Of a DNA stretch of 42,129 nt, positions 21,676-29,748 are shown piece after piece. Source of the DNA: a virus; the IMG/VR virus record IMGVR_UViG_3300021379_000906, positions 1-42,129 of that record. One strand, given 5' to 3'. The notes beneath the pieces were generated by a model. The model saw only the letters and a list, made by a program, of their open reading frames with translations, did no database searches and was not told the origin of the DNA. Numbering within the stretch: the stretch's first letter is position 1; each line of letters opens with the position of its first letter. The translations under genes were made by a program, and so were the position numbers.

Positions 21676-22358
21676 AAAAAATGTTCGTATCCATTTATTA
21701 CAATAGTATTTTTATTTGCACAACCTGTACAATCCCACGAAACTGTGTTTGCTAGTGTCGGTAATTGTGATAAAAATTCTTCAGCTTCATTATATTTTTC
21801 TATTGTAAGAGATTCTAAAAAATCTACTATCTCTTCAATATTATCATTATTAGGTCTAGTAATTTCCTCATCATCAAAAATATATTCTATACAACTACTT
21901 AATATTTCAGATTCATTCATATTTTCCAAATTCATTTGAATTTCAGAAGATGGATACTTTAATACAAATCCTGCAGAATCATTTATTAATATTTTTTTAG
22001 TTTCACTTTCAGTGTTTCCTATAAAATCAAAATCATCTATTTTCATGTCATAGTTTACTACTGTTTGACAAGAACCACACATAAGCTCTAGTCCTTGTAT
22101 TTCACCTACTGATTTTTCTCTTAACTTTAAAAACAACCATTGTAATTTGTGAAGAGGTAAATTTTCTACATTTAATCCTTCGGTGCAATTTTCTACTACT
22201 TGCTTACAAGCAGAAAGCATACCAGCTTTATTTTCACTTTCTACAGCTAAAGTTAATATTTTACTCTCTTTAACTAAAAATGGTCTACATTTTATAATAT
22301 CAGTGGTTCCAGGTAAAGTTACTTCAAATTTTGGAACATCAATTCTTGGCAACGCCAT
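21669..22358 (-). CDS. gp26: Baseplate hub/tail assembly protein gp26
   Basis: 229 residues from ATG 22358 (an in-frame GTG lies one codon earlier; AGGAG is well placed for the ATG). N-terminal PRIDVPKFEVTLPGTT and KCRPFLVKESKIL match the gp26 family of marine T4-like phages. Two CxxC pairs (Cys94/97 in MCGSCQT, Cys210/213 in DCTGCAN) form a zinc-ribbon pair; the first comes after a helical region, the second just before the stop. In T4, gp26 is needed to assemble the hub. The 3' end carries the slippery heptamer described separately. Confidence 0.82.
   Translation of the reverse strand: MALPRIDVPKFEVTLPGTTDIIKCRPFLVKESKILTLAVESENKAGMLSACKQVVENCTEGLNVENLPLHKLQWLFLKLREKSVGEIQGLELMCGSCQTVVNYDMKIDDFDFIGNTESETKKILINDSAGFVLKYPSSEIQMNLENMNESEILSSCIEYIFDDEEITRPNNDNIEEIVDFLESLTIEKYNEAEEFLSQLPTLANTVSWDCTGCANKNTIVINGYEHFFV
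21675..21681 (-). promoter_or_regulatory. -1 ribosomal frameshift site T TTT TTC
   Basis: The last sense codons of gp26 are CAT TTT TTC GTT then TAA. In phase this is X XXY YYZ with X=Y=T and Z=C, the canonical bacterial -1 slippery heptamer. After slippage the next codons are CGT TTA ACT, which enter the 59-codon open frame. No strong downstream hairpin is obvious by eye. Confidence 0.75.
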
Positions 22359-22385
22359 CACAATCTCCTATAATTTAATTACTGT

Positions 22386-23021
22386 TTACGTCACATTATT
22401 AGTGCTATCAGTATTACTAATATCTCTTTTTATAGCTTCATTTCTCAAATCACTTCCTCTAAAACCGCCCGAAACTGAATTGTCCTCATAATTGGCATAC
22501 GTGGTCATCCATCGTTTAGCCGACATGGACAATGATGTTCTGAGTTGTTGTGTGTTGCCCCAAGCAACAGGTGTTATGTTCAAAAGTTTTGGCATAGCTT
22601 CAATAAATTTCCATTCAGCTATAACCTCGTCCTGTGTGTCTAAAGACTTGACCTTTACGTCTGCGGTTATGTCACTATAAAAACTAACTTCTTTTGTTCT
22701 CATGTTTGCAGTATGATTTATCCAAGCCTCGAAATATGTTCTTAGGCTCCATTTTTCATCTACAAGAAAAGTAAATACAATTTCAGTGGACAAAAATTCT
22801 AAGTTTTGTGTTCGGTATTCTGTCCAAGGTCCTATTTTGTAAGGCACATTAGTTGCCGAAAGCCCAGGCAACTGCGCCTCTTCACACATTAATGTTGTGA
22901 GAAAATTTGCTCCTAACTTTTTACAACCACCTATTTCTACCTCAAATCTGTCCGAACGTGGAAGATGCTCTCTTCTCATCCGGTGCATAAACTCTTGGTA
23001 GTTTGTCATTGATTTAGGCAT
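22386..23021 (-). CDS. Tail-tube-fold protein (gp19/gp54-like)
   Basis: 211 residues, overlapping gp2 by 8 bp; AAGGA is well spaced before ATG 23021. The pattern LPRSDRFEVEIGGCKK, ANFLTTLMCEEAQLPGLS, STEIVFTFLVDEKWSLRTYF and ADVKVKSLDTQDEVIAEWKF fits the beta-sandwich of T4 tube proteins (gp19) and of the tube-starting baseplate protein gp54. Its place just before gp26 and the tape-measure candidate mirrors the tube-chaperone-tape-measure order of many tailed phages. Main tube subunit, tube initiator (gp54) and terminator (gp3) cannot be told apart here. Confidence 0.65.
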   Translation of the reverse strand: MPKSMTNYQEFMHRMRREHLPRSDRFEVEIGGCKKLGANFLTTLMCEEAQLPGLSATNVPYKIGPWTEYRTQNLEFLSTEIVFTFLVDEKWSLRTYFEAWINHTANMRTKEVSFYSDITADVKVKSLDTQDEVIAEWKFIEAMPKLLNITPVAWGNTQQLRTSLSMSAKRWMTTYANYEDNSVSGGFRGSDLRNEAIKRDISNTDSTNNVT

Positions 23022-23589
23022 TGATTACATCCTTGCTATCTTGGTATACAGCCTGCGTAGATGCGCCTTGAAAACTTTGAGTTGGCAAAAATATGGATGC
23101 CTTCCAGTGTTCAGGATCTATTTTTAAGAATCTACTGTTGACCTGTGAATACAAATATTTTTTTATTGTTGGTTTTATTCCTGGGAATCTTGAAAAACTT
23201 TTCAGCATACTCCACTTTACTTCAATTTTACTTTTCGCTGTCAGTTCTCTGTCTGTAAAATCTAACAAAGATCCTAACAGTTTTGCTCTCATCATAGGAG
23301 GCAAATAGTGCAAGTTAAGTCCTACAAAACCATTGCTTGTATCATCAAAAGGCATACACAAAGGAAATCTGTCAAAGTAAGGAAGTTGTTTTTTCATTTT
23401 CGGGTCATATACAAACATATACATATCACCCGGTTCTAAACTTCCTGTCAATTCGCCCAAGTCAGTTCTACTAGCTTCACCGTATGATCTGATACCATTA
23501 GCAAACTTACGAACAGCTTGCTGATACCATCGAAACGAACGATCCTGCTCGCCTGCGCTTGTTGTTATGTTTTGAAAAGGATTTGCCAT
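23014..23589 (-). CDS. gp2: DNA end protector-like protein gp2
   Basis: 191 residues (T4 gp2 is longer, about 270). FRWYQQAVRKFANGIRSYG, then GDMYMFVYDPKMKKQLPYFD, RFPLCMPF, GFVGLNLHYLPPMMRAKLLG and IKKYLYSQVNSRFLKIDPEH follow the gp2-type pattern of marine T4-like phages. It lies between gp4 and the tube-like protein, as in the T4 3-2-4 cluster. gp2 protects the packaged DNA end from RecBCD. A late box lies only 7 nt before the ATG and no Shine-Dalgarno is visible. Confidence 0.75.
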   Translation of the reverse strand: MANPFQNITTSAGEQDRSFRWYQQAVRKFANGIRSYGEASRTDLGELTGSLEPGDMYMFVYDPKMKKQLPYFDRFPLCMPFDDTSNGFVGLNLHYLPPMMRAKLLGSLLDFTDRELTAKSKIEVKWSMLKSFSRFPGIKPTIKKYLYSQVNSRFLKIDPEHWKASIFLPTQSFQGASTQAVYQDSKDVINA

Positions 23590-23596
23590 AGTGTAT

Positions 23597-23604
23597 TATT
23601 TATA
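23597..23604 (-). promoter_or_regulatory. Late promoter box before gp2 (minus strand)
   Basis: An exact TATAAATA on the minus strand, overlapping the gap between the gp4 stop and the gp2 ATG. The T4 start is about 6 nt downstream of the box, here about 23591, two bases before the ATG at 23589. The message would be nearly leaderless. Confidence 0.6.
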
Positions 23605-23605
23605 A

Positions 23606-24052
23606 TCATAATCCAAGTTCTTTTTCAGTTATAATTTTAAATTCCCACTTGCGGTCATCACAAAATTCTTTGGCAGCTTCCCATTTTGCAAGATTCACAC
23701 CCCATTGTTTCACTTCTTGTATGAATCTTTTTGTTTTTCTTTTCGGTATTTTTGGTTCTTGTGTGAACCTGTGAGGTTTCACTTCAATCAAATACATCTT
23801 TGTTTTATTACCTGATTTGACTTTGATGAAAAAATCAACAAAGTATCTATGGATTTTGTTGTCTAACGGAGAACGATACGGTATCACTATTTCCTCACTA
23901 CCCCACTCCATGACAGAATCATTGAGATCACACCAATTCATAAACTTTAGCTCATAACCCGATCTATAAATTATGTTTGATACGTTTCCTTTATACTTAG
24001 CAGGATTTCTCGGCATAAATCTGCCGGAATAAATTTCTTTCCGATACGTCAT
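23606..24052 (-). CDS. gp4: Head completion protein gp4
   Basis: 148 residues from ATG 24052, which has AGGA 4-5 nt upstream; an in-frame TTG at 24079 is less likely. The protein matches the gp4 (gp50) head-completion family: GRFMPRNPAKYKG, IIYRSGYELKFMNWCDLND, EWGSEEIVIPYRSPLD, HRYFVDFFIKV and MYLIEVKP. The Asp in YFVDFF and Glu-x-Lys in IEVKP are the catalytic-type residues of a restriction-endonuclease fold, as noted for the family. It finishes the filled head before tail joining. Confidence 0.92.
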   Translation of the reverse strand: MTYRKEIYSGRFMPRNPAKYKGNVSNIIYRSGYELKFMNWCDLNDSVMEWGSEEIVIPYRSPLDNKIHRYFVDFFIKVKSGNKTKMYLIEVKPHRFTQEPKIPKRKTKRFIQEVKQWGVNLAKWEAAKEFCDDRKWEFKIITEKELGL

Positions 24053-24060
24053 ATAATCCT

Positions 24061-24068
24061 TATAAATA
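24061..24068 (+). promoter_or_regulatory. Late promoter box for the baseplate operon (plus strand)
   Basis: An exact TATAAATA 35 bp before the gp48 ATG (24103). TAGGA at 24091-24095 is the ribosome site. It faces the minus-strand late box at 24096-24103 across 27 bp. Confidence 0.7.
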
Positions 24069-24095
24069 ATGTGAAACAATAACTTAGTCTTAGGA

Positions 24096-24103
24096 TATTT
24101 ATA
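24096..24103 (-). promoter_or_regulatory. Late promoter box for gp4 and the minus-strand tail unit
   Basis: An exact TATAAATA read on the minus strand, about 44 bp before the gp4 ATG at 24052. It overlaps the gp48 leader and the first base of its ATG. Confidence 0.65.
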
Positions 24104-25548
24104 TGTCAGGCGTAGATGTAAATGTTACAACCATTGATAATAGTGGTACTGCACCTAATGCTCAATCAACCAATCAACAAGTAACGCCTGTTGGAGGCAC
24201 CATTACATCGACCATTCCGGGTCAGGACGGTGGTTCGGTTACAACTGTAGTTCCTTATGCAGCATCTATAGAGGAAGGAGATACCTCACAAAATCCTGGA
24301 TATTTGGAAAGGTTATCAAATTTTGGTTCTAATTCTATTTCTTCTTTAAGAGATACATTAGGAATTGCCTGGAACAGAACTACTCAAGCGTGGGAAGATG
24401 GTGTAAACGGTGTACAAAGAGAAAATTTTGATAATATGGATGAAGATGTAAGGAATAGATTGTCTCTTCAATCAGCTGTTCCCCCATCCTTACTATCATA
24501 TCCCATGGGTGCTTTTGATGCTTCTATTAGTAACTCAGACACACAGTTAGTACACAGTGTTGTTTTTAATATTTTAGCTAGAAGTAATAGTAGAGTTGCA
24601 CAAATAAGACAAAATCAAGGACTTACTGCGGCGTTTGATTCATCTGATGAAAATAGAACTAACGGTGAAAATGCTCAACAATATTTAGCATCACTTGGCA
24701 CAGTAGCAGGCGCTGCATTTGCATATAAAAGATTAAAAGATGCAAATAATACTGCTAGACAAATTCAAGGAAACCCACTCGGACTTGTCGGTCAACTCGC
24801 TCAAGGAGCACTTATTGCAGGTGCGACCGGAGCGGTGAGTAGCCTTGCAGCGGAGAACAATTCAGTTGTAGATATAATGACAGCAATAGAGTTGTATGTA
24901 ACACAACCCCCAATTGCAGAATATGAAGCAATGTGGGAACAAAAAGAACTTGGCGCTCTTGGGGGTATGTTGGCTAGAGGTGAAAGAGCAAATCTTTCTG
25001 TTGAAAGTTTTATGTCAGGAGCTTCTGGTTTAGGTGAGGTTGGCGTTAGAGGAGTTATAGGCGCTGCTGCATCGTTGCCAGGGGCGTTAGGTATAAGTGG
25101 TGATTTAGCAGCGGGCATAGAAGCAACTTCTAAGAAGGTAACTAATCCATACAAAGAACAACTGTTTAAATCAATGGGATTCAGGAAGTTTGCTTTTTCC
25201 CATAAATTTGCACCTAGAAACTTACCAGAGTTACGTAATGTATTAAACATAATACAACAATTTAAATATCATATGCACCCAGAAAACGATCATAGTAATT
25301 TGTTTTTAGAGTATCCTTCTGAATTCCATATTGAATATCGTTACAAAGGAAAACGAAATAAGTTTGTTAGCAGGATATCTACTTGTGCTTTAACAGGGAT
25401 GAAAGTAACATACGGCGGACAGGATGCTTTTACTTCTTTTATTGACACTGAAGGCGCTCCATCTGAGTTTCAATTAGATTTAGTATTTGAAGAACTAGAA
25501 ACACTAACAAACGATAGGATTGGACTAGATTACGAGGACAGCTTGTAA
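24103..25548 (+). CDS. gp48: Baseplate tail-tube cap gp48
   Basis: 481 residues (T4: 364). The diagnostic C-terminal domain starts near residue 347: NPYKEQLFKSMGFRKFAFSH, FAPRNLPELRNVLNIIQQFK, YHMHPEN, FLEYPSEFHIEYRYKG, CALTGMKVTYGG and FQLDLVFEELETLT all align with T4 gp48. The first 120 residues are a Thr/Gly/Ser-rich extension with no T4 counterpart that I can see, and the middle has Gly/Ala-rich segments (ALIAGATGAVSSLA). gp48 sits on the hub and starts tube growth. Confidence 0.88.
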   Translation: MSGVDVNVTTIDNSGTAPNAQSTNQQVTPVGGTITSTIPGQDGGSVTTVVPYAASIEEGDTSQNPGYLERLSNFGSNSISSLRDTLGIAWNRTTQAWEDGVNGVQRENFDNMDEDVRNRLSLQSAVPPSLLSYPMGAFDASISNSDTQLVHSVVFNILARSNSRVAQIRQNQGLTAAFDSSDENRTNGENAQQYLASLGTVAGAAFAYKRLKDANNTARQIQGNPLGLVGQLAQGALIAGATGAVSSLAAENNSVVDIMTAIELYVTQPPIAEYEAMWEQKELGALGGMLARGERANLSVESFMSGASGLGEVGVRGVIGAAASLPGALGISGDLAAGIEATSKKVTNPYKEQLFKSMGFRKFAFSHKFAPRNLPELRNVLNIIQQFKYHMHPENDHSNLFLEYPSEFHIEYRYKGKRNKFVSRISTCALTGMKVTYGGQDAFTSFIDTEGAPSEFQLDLVFEELETLTNDRIGLDYEDSL

Positions 25549-26075
25549 TGTTTTTTAAAAATATGCCGACTATGCGGTATAACATAGACAATAAACCTAG
25601 AATTGTAACTGATATATTTAGACGAGTTGCTATTAGCAAATATCAAAATAATACTTTAGCCATGAATGAATATTATGTTCAGGATAGAGAAACTCCTGAG
25701 GATGTTGCATATAACTGGTATGGCACTGCTTACTATCATTGGATAATTTTAACCATAAATAATATTGTCGATGTAAACAACGAATGGCCAAGACCACAAA
25801 ATTCTTTATTTGAATATGTTGAAGATAAGTACGGTGTAAACAATGCATCTGAAGTACACCACTACGTCCTTAAAAAAGATGTGAATGATAATGATGTTAC
25901 AGAAGAAATTTATGTTGATTATAATGCATCTGATCTTGCAACAGGTAAAATAGAGTCAGTGACTAACTATAAGTATGAAGAAGAACTCAATGACGATAAA
26001 AGACAAATATATTTGTTAAAACCTGAATTTTTAGGTGAGTTTGTAAAATCCTATAAACGCTTAATGGCTAGATAG
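25548..26075 (+). CDS. gp53: Baseplate wedge protein gp53
   Basis: 175 residues (T4: 196), ATG overlapping the gp48 stop by one base. EYYVQDRETPEDVAYNWYG and YHWIILTINNIVDVNNEWP are the LysM-like hallmark of gp53, followed by EYVEDKYG. The C-terminus RQIYLLKPEFLGEFVKSYK is also typical. gp53 joins neighbouring wedges to form the hexagonal baseplate. The order 4-53-5 is kept from T4, with gp48 inserted. Confidence 0.92.
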   Translation: MFFKNMPTMRYNIDNKPRIVTDIFRRVAISKYQNNTLAMNEYYVQDRETPEDVAYNWYGTAYYHWIILTINNIVDVNNEWPRPQNSLFEYVEDKYGVNNASEVHHYVLKKDVNDNDVTEEIYVDYNASDLATGKIESVTNYKYEEELNDDKRQIYLLKPEFLGEFVKSYKRLMAR

Positions 26076-26076
26076 T

Positions 26077-27477
26077 ATGAGTGTTCCTGTTGATGAAAAA
26101 CTAATAAAAGCCGGTGATTATGAATTAGAGTCTTTGGTGATACACACTATAGGCGATAATGGCGTAGTTGATCTCACCAACTTTTTTATAGAACTTCATT
26201 TATTTGAGGATATTTTTTCTCCGTCTCTTACAGGTAAAATTGTAATAGCCGATGCGTTGAATTTAATTGTTTCTTTACCTATAATAGGTGACGAAGCAAT
26301 AACGCTAAAAATGAGAACACCGACTTTATCTGATGACACATACAATGTAATTGAAAAAACTTTTAATCTGTATGCGATTAAAGATAGAATATCTAATAAT
26401 GACGGGTCTCAATTTTATACACTTTGTTTTACTTCTATAGAAGATTATTTAGATACCTCACAACCAATATCTAAGACTTTCAGAGGAACCACTGATGAGG
26501 TTGCAGCACAAGTTTTTGAGGATCACATAAAAACTGAAAGAGTATTAGGAAAACCTGACTTCACTCCTTTGTTACTTACAGACACTCCGCACAGAAGTAA
26601 AATAGTATATACTTCAAATTATTGGACTCCTTTCAAAAATATGAGATTTATTTCAAAAAGGGTGAGGGGTAAATCTTTAAATGGATCTGACTATTTATTT
26701 TTTGAGAGTAATAAAAATTTTTACTTCTCTAGTATAGAGTCATTGATACAAACACAATTAACAAAAGGACTTTTTGATGAATATGTTTTAGAAAGAGATT
26801 CACAAAGCATTCCAAGAAGAGAAACTGGATTTGATTTTTATGGTAATCTTTTACCTGATGTTATGACTAGAATTGAAGACATGAAATACAAAAAAAGTAT
26901 TGATATGTTAGACAGTCAACAAGTCGGTCTGTTATCTAGTAGTATATATGGTTATGATTTAGCCACTAAAAAATTTGTACAGCGGGATTTAGACTATGTA
27001 AATGAAGTTAAAAATTTTTATAGAACAGATATTGGAAACCCTTTTCCATCTGAAACCCCTAGAAATCCTAGAAATAAGGTATCTTTTATCATGTATAATT
27101 CTTCAGTTTTTCCTGACTATGGACTAACTGACAATGAAAATTTACCTCAGGGTCATCCTGCAGAATACTATAGTGATAGGTTTCTTTTTAGGCAATCATA
27201 TTTGAATGGATTGAATCAATACACCTTTGAAATGACAGTTCCTGGGAGAACTGATATTGAAGTTGGTTGTGCCATAAGTGTTTTATATCCTGCATCAGGC
27301 GCAAAAGATACAGAAACAAAAGATATAGACACTATTTTTGATCCTTCATTGAGCGGTGTATTTTTTGTAACAGCTATACATCACAAATTTAATATAGACA
27401 GACACGTTATGACTTTAGAACTAATCAAAAACGGTCTCGGAAGTGACTTAGGAGTGTATGAAAATGCAGCGACCTGA
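26077..27477 (+). CDS. Baseplate hub protein (gp27-like)
   Basis: 466 residues (T4 gp27: 391), one base after the gp53 stop. FFIELHLFEDIFSPSLTGKI and ADALNLIVSLPIIGDEAITL form the first tube-like domain, FTSIEDYLDTSQPISKTF precedes the middle domain, and the C-terminus VTAIHHKFNIDRHVMTLELI closes the second tube-like domain, the pattern of gp27/gpD-type hubs. It directly precedes gp5, its binding partner in T4. The match is by pattern and position more than by identity. Confidence 0.75.
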   Translation: MSVPVDEKLIKAGDYELESLVIHTIGDNGVVDLTNFFIELHLFEDIFSPSLTGKIVIADALNLIVSLPIIGDEAITLKMRTPTLSDDTYNVIEKTFNLYAIKDRISNNDGSQFYTLCFTSIEDYLDTSQPISKTFRGTTDEVAAQVFEDHIKTERVLGKPDFTPLLLTDTPHRSKIVYTSNYWTPFKNMRFISKRVRGKSLNGSDYLFFESNKNFYFSSIESLIQTQLTKGLFDEYVLERDSQSIPRRETGFDFYGNLLPDVMTRIEDMKYKKSIDMLDSQQVGLLSSSIYGYDLATKKFVQRDLDYVNEVKNFYRTDIGNPFPSETPRNPRNKVSFIMYNSSVFPDYGLTDNENLPQGHPAEYYSDRFLFRQSYLNGLNQYTFEMTVPGRTDIEVGCAISVLYPASGAKDTETKDIDTIFDPSLSGVFFVTAIHHKFNIDRHVMTLELIKNGLGSDLGVYENAAT

Positions 27478-28852
27478 TTTTAGATGGTGGATGGGTATTG
27501 TTGAGGATAGAGTAGATCCTGAAAAAATGGGTAGATATCGTGTTCGTATTATTGGTTATCATACAGAAGACCGAACAGTTTTGCCAACATCAGATTTGCC
27601 ATGGGCTACTCCTGTAATGCCTGTTTCATCTTCTAGTAACACTGGTGTTTGTGAGACTCCTTCTTTAGTAGAAGGCTCTGCTGTAATAGGATTCTTTAGT
27701 GACGGTGAAAATGAACAACACCCTGTGATTATAGGAAGTATGCCGGGTATGCCTCAACAAAAGATTGAGGATCCTAGTTTTGGTTTTTCGGATCCCAGGG
27801 GTAAGTTTCCTAGATATCTCAATGAACCTGATATATCTAAACTTGCGAGAGATGGTGCAGCAGAAAAACACGAAAGTTTGATTGACAAACGAGAACGTAG
27901 AACAACAGACATACACACTGCTAGAGCCCCGTCTGTAGCTACTATGCTAACTGATAAGGCGGGTAAAGACTATACCGGAGAAACATGGAACGAGCCTCAC
28001 CCAAGATTTGGAACAAGTGAATCTGGGCAATATAATCCGATTGGAAAACCTGTAGATTTTCCTGAGGGCGTGACCTCAGTTTATCCCTTTAACCAGGTGA
28101 AAGAAACTGAGTCCGGTCATGTGTTTGAAATAGACGATACACCTGCAAATGGTAGAATACATGAATATCATAATGCAGGTACTTATAGAGAAATACAAGC
28201 TGACGGAACTAGAGTAACTAAAATTGTTGGCGAAGATTATGAAATAATAGCAAAGGGTAAAAATGTTTTTATCGAAGGTGGGTGTAATGTTACTGTGGTG
28301 GGTGATTGTAAACTTAGAGTAGATGGTGACTATTATCAGGAAATTGATGGAGACTATTTTTTAAGTGTTACAGGAGATAAAATTGTTAAAGTTAATGGCA
28401 ACGATTTAACTGAAGTCGGTACAGACTTAGGTATAAATGTAAATAAAAATAAAACTGTTCGTGTCGGATTAGATAACACAGATTCTATCATAGGAAAGGA
28501 TACAAAAAGTGTCGGTAAAGATAAAATTTTAACAGTAAATCAAAAACTACAAGAGCAAGTTAAAGGAAAAGCCTTTCGTCTAGTTGAAAAGTCTAGCAGT
28601 GAGGTTGTCATAGGTGACAGTAATATTTTATCAGGTGCCAATATACAAATAGGTGCAGATGAAAACATAAAAATAACAGCTAAAAATACTATCACTGAAA
28701 AAGCGAAAGACGGTAACATTGATATGATTACCGAAACAACAGACATTACAGCTAACTCTGCAAGAAAAGTAGATATAGATGCTAGCTCTAATGTAGAAAT
28801 TACAGCAACGAGTAACGTAGATATAGACGGCTCAAGGATAGATTTGAACTAA
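27464..28852 (+). CDS. gp5: Baseplate central spike gp5 without lysozyme domain
   Basis: 462 residues from ATG 27464; GGAG at 27451 lies 9 nt before it, against only 3 nt for the in-frame ATG 27458. Residues about 1-100 form the OB fold (WMGIVEDRVDPEKMGRYRVR, SAVIGFFSDGENEQHPVIIG). A linker follows (to about 210). Residues about 225-462 are the repetitive triple beta-helix (GxxYxEIDGDY, VTGDKIVKVNGND, ending DIDASSNVEITATSNVDIDG). T4 gp5 carries a lysozyme domain between OB fold and helix; no lysozyme-like sequence is present here. The spike tip PAAR gene follows directly. Confidence 0.9.
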   Translation: MQRPDFRWWMGIVEDRVDPEKMGRYRVRIIGYHTEDRTVLPTSDLPWATPVMPVSSSSNTGVCETPSLVEGSAVIGFFSDGENEQHPVIIGSMPGMPQQKIEDPSFGFSDPRGKFPRYLNEPDISKLARDGAAEKHESLIDKRERRTTDIHTARAPSVATMLTDKAGKDYTGETWNEPHPRFGTSESGQYNPIGKPVDFPEGVTSVYPFNQVKETESGHVFEIDDTPANGRIHEYHNAGTYREIQADGTRVTKIVGEDYEIIAKGKNVFIEGGCNVTVVGDCKLRVDGDYYQEIDGDYFLSVTGDKIVKVNGNDLTEVGTDLGINVNKNKTVRVGLDNTDSIIGKDTKSVGKDKILTVNQKLQEQVKGKAFRLVEKSSSEVVIGDSNILSGANIQIGADENIKITAKNTITEKAKDGNIDMITETTDITANSARKVDIDASSNVEITATSNVDIDGSRIDLN

Positions 28853-29130
28853 TGGGACAACAAGCACATAGACTCGGAGACTTGAACACAGCATCTGCTG
28901 CCATATCTTCAGTTCCTTCTAATAGTGATGTATTTTGCAATAGCAAACTTTTGTCTGTAAATGGAAGTCCAGTAGTTCCTCATGGAGCCGCTTTACACGG
29001 TGCTCCTTTTACTGCCAATGGTTCTTCTACTGTTTTTTGCCACAGTATACCAGTAAACAGTAAAACTGATGCAGACAATTGTGGTCATACCAGAGCTACT
29101 GGTAGCACTAATGTTTTTATAGGAGGTTGA
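28852..29130 (+). CDS. PAAR-domain spike tip protein
   Basis: 92 residues (T4 gp5.4: 97), ATG overlapping the gp5 stop by one base. Family features are in order: GQQAHRLGDLNTA, VFCNSKLLSVNGSPVVPHG, AALHGAP and STVFCHSIPVNSKTDADNCG. His and Cys residues that hold the single metal at the cone tip are present (His6, His42, His47, Cys62/His63, Cys76/His78 region). It sharpens the beta-helix of gp5 for membrane piercing. Confidence 0.92.
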   Translation: MGQQAHRLGDLNTASAAISSVPSNSDVFCNSKLLSVNGSPVVPHGAALHGAPFTANGSSTVFCHSIPVNSKTDADNCGHTRATGSTNVFIGG

Positions 29131-29131
29131 A

Positions 29132-29728
29132 ATGAGTTGCGGTCCTGCTGAGAAACTTACAAAATTAGCTGAAGATTTTGAAACAGTTGAGTCCAAAATA
29201 GATGATATGATTGCTGATGTTGAATCTCAGGTCGGAGCAATTCAAGCACAAGCACAGACCGAAGTTGACAAAGTTATTGGTTCTTTGAAGGGGCTTATGC
29301 CTGAAATTGATGTGCCGTTTATCCCCGATTCAGTACAAAATGATATTACAAATATAGTAAGAAATATTTTAACTGCTCAACTAGCGGCTGAAGATATAGC
29401 AAATGAACTTACTAGACTTGAACAAAAATGGAGTGGTGTAGATTTAGGAAATATAAGAATACAAGATATACCTCAACTTCTAAGAAGTGGTGCTTTAGAT
29501 TTAGATAGAATTTGTAAATTAGTACCTAACTTTGAAAAGGATGGATCGCAAGTTGTATTAAAAGGAACACCTATTAGTTTTCCGGAAATAAATGTAGCAG
29601 ACATAATAAAAGGTGGTTCATTGCCCAATATACAAGTTCCAGAATTTACTGAAATTGTTACTAGAAGAGTATCTGACGCAAAAGAAAGATTTATAGAAAT
29701 TAGTATTCCAGGACTGTACCGAGGCTAA
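29132..29728 (+). CDS. Conserved baseplate-operon protein, unknown
   Basis: 198 residues with ribosome site AGGAGG before the ATG. MSCGPAEKLTKLAEDFETVE leads into a helical first half (about 1-100, Glu/Gln/Ala-rich, coiled-coil-like) and a less helical end (TPISFPEINVADIIKGGSLP, then VTRRVSDAKERFIEISIPGL). Being between PAAR and gp25 it is probably a virion or assembly protein. No named family recognised. Confidence 0.7.
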   Translation: MSCGPAEKLTKLAEDFETVESKIDDMIADVESQVGAIQAQAQTEVDKVIGSLKGLMPEIDVPFIPDSVQNDITNIVRNILTAQLAAEDIANELTRLEQKWSGVDLGNIRIQDIPQLLRSGALDLDRICKLVPNFEKDGSQVVLKGTPISFPEINVADIIKGGSLPNIQVPEFTEIVTRRVSDAKERFIEISIPGLYRG

Positions 29729-29735
29729 AATAACT

Positions 29736-29743
29736 TATAAATA
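29736..29743 (+). promoter_or_regulatory. Late promoter box before gp25
   Basis: An exact TATAAATA only 5 bp before the gp25 ATG at 29749. The expected start, about 6 nt past the box, falls on the ATG itself, and no Shine-Dalgarno is seen. A leaderless message is implied. Confidence 0.55.
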
Positions 29744-29748
29744 CACAT

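Noticed and set aside
24801-25250. Minus-strand 149-codon frame
   Set aside because: Shadow of the Gly/Ala-rich part of gp48.
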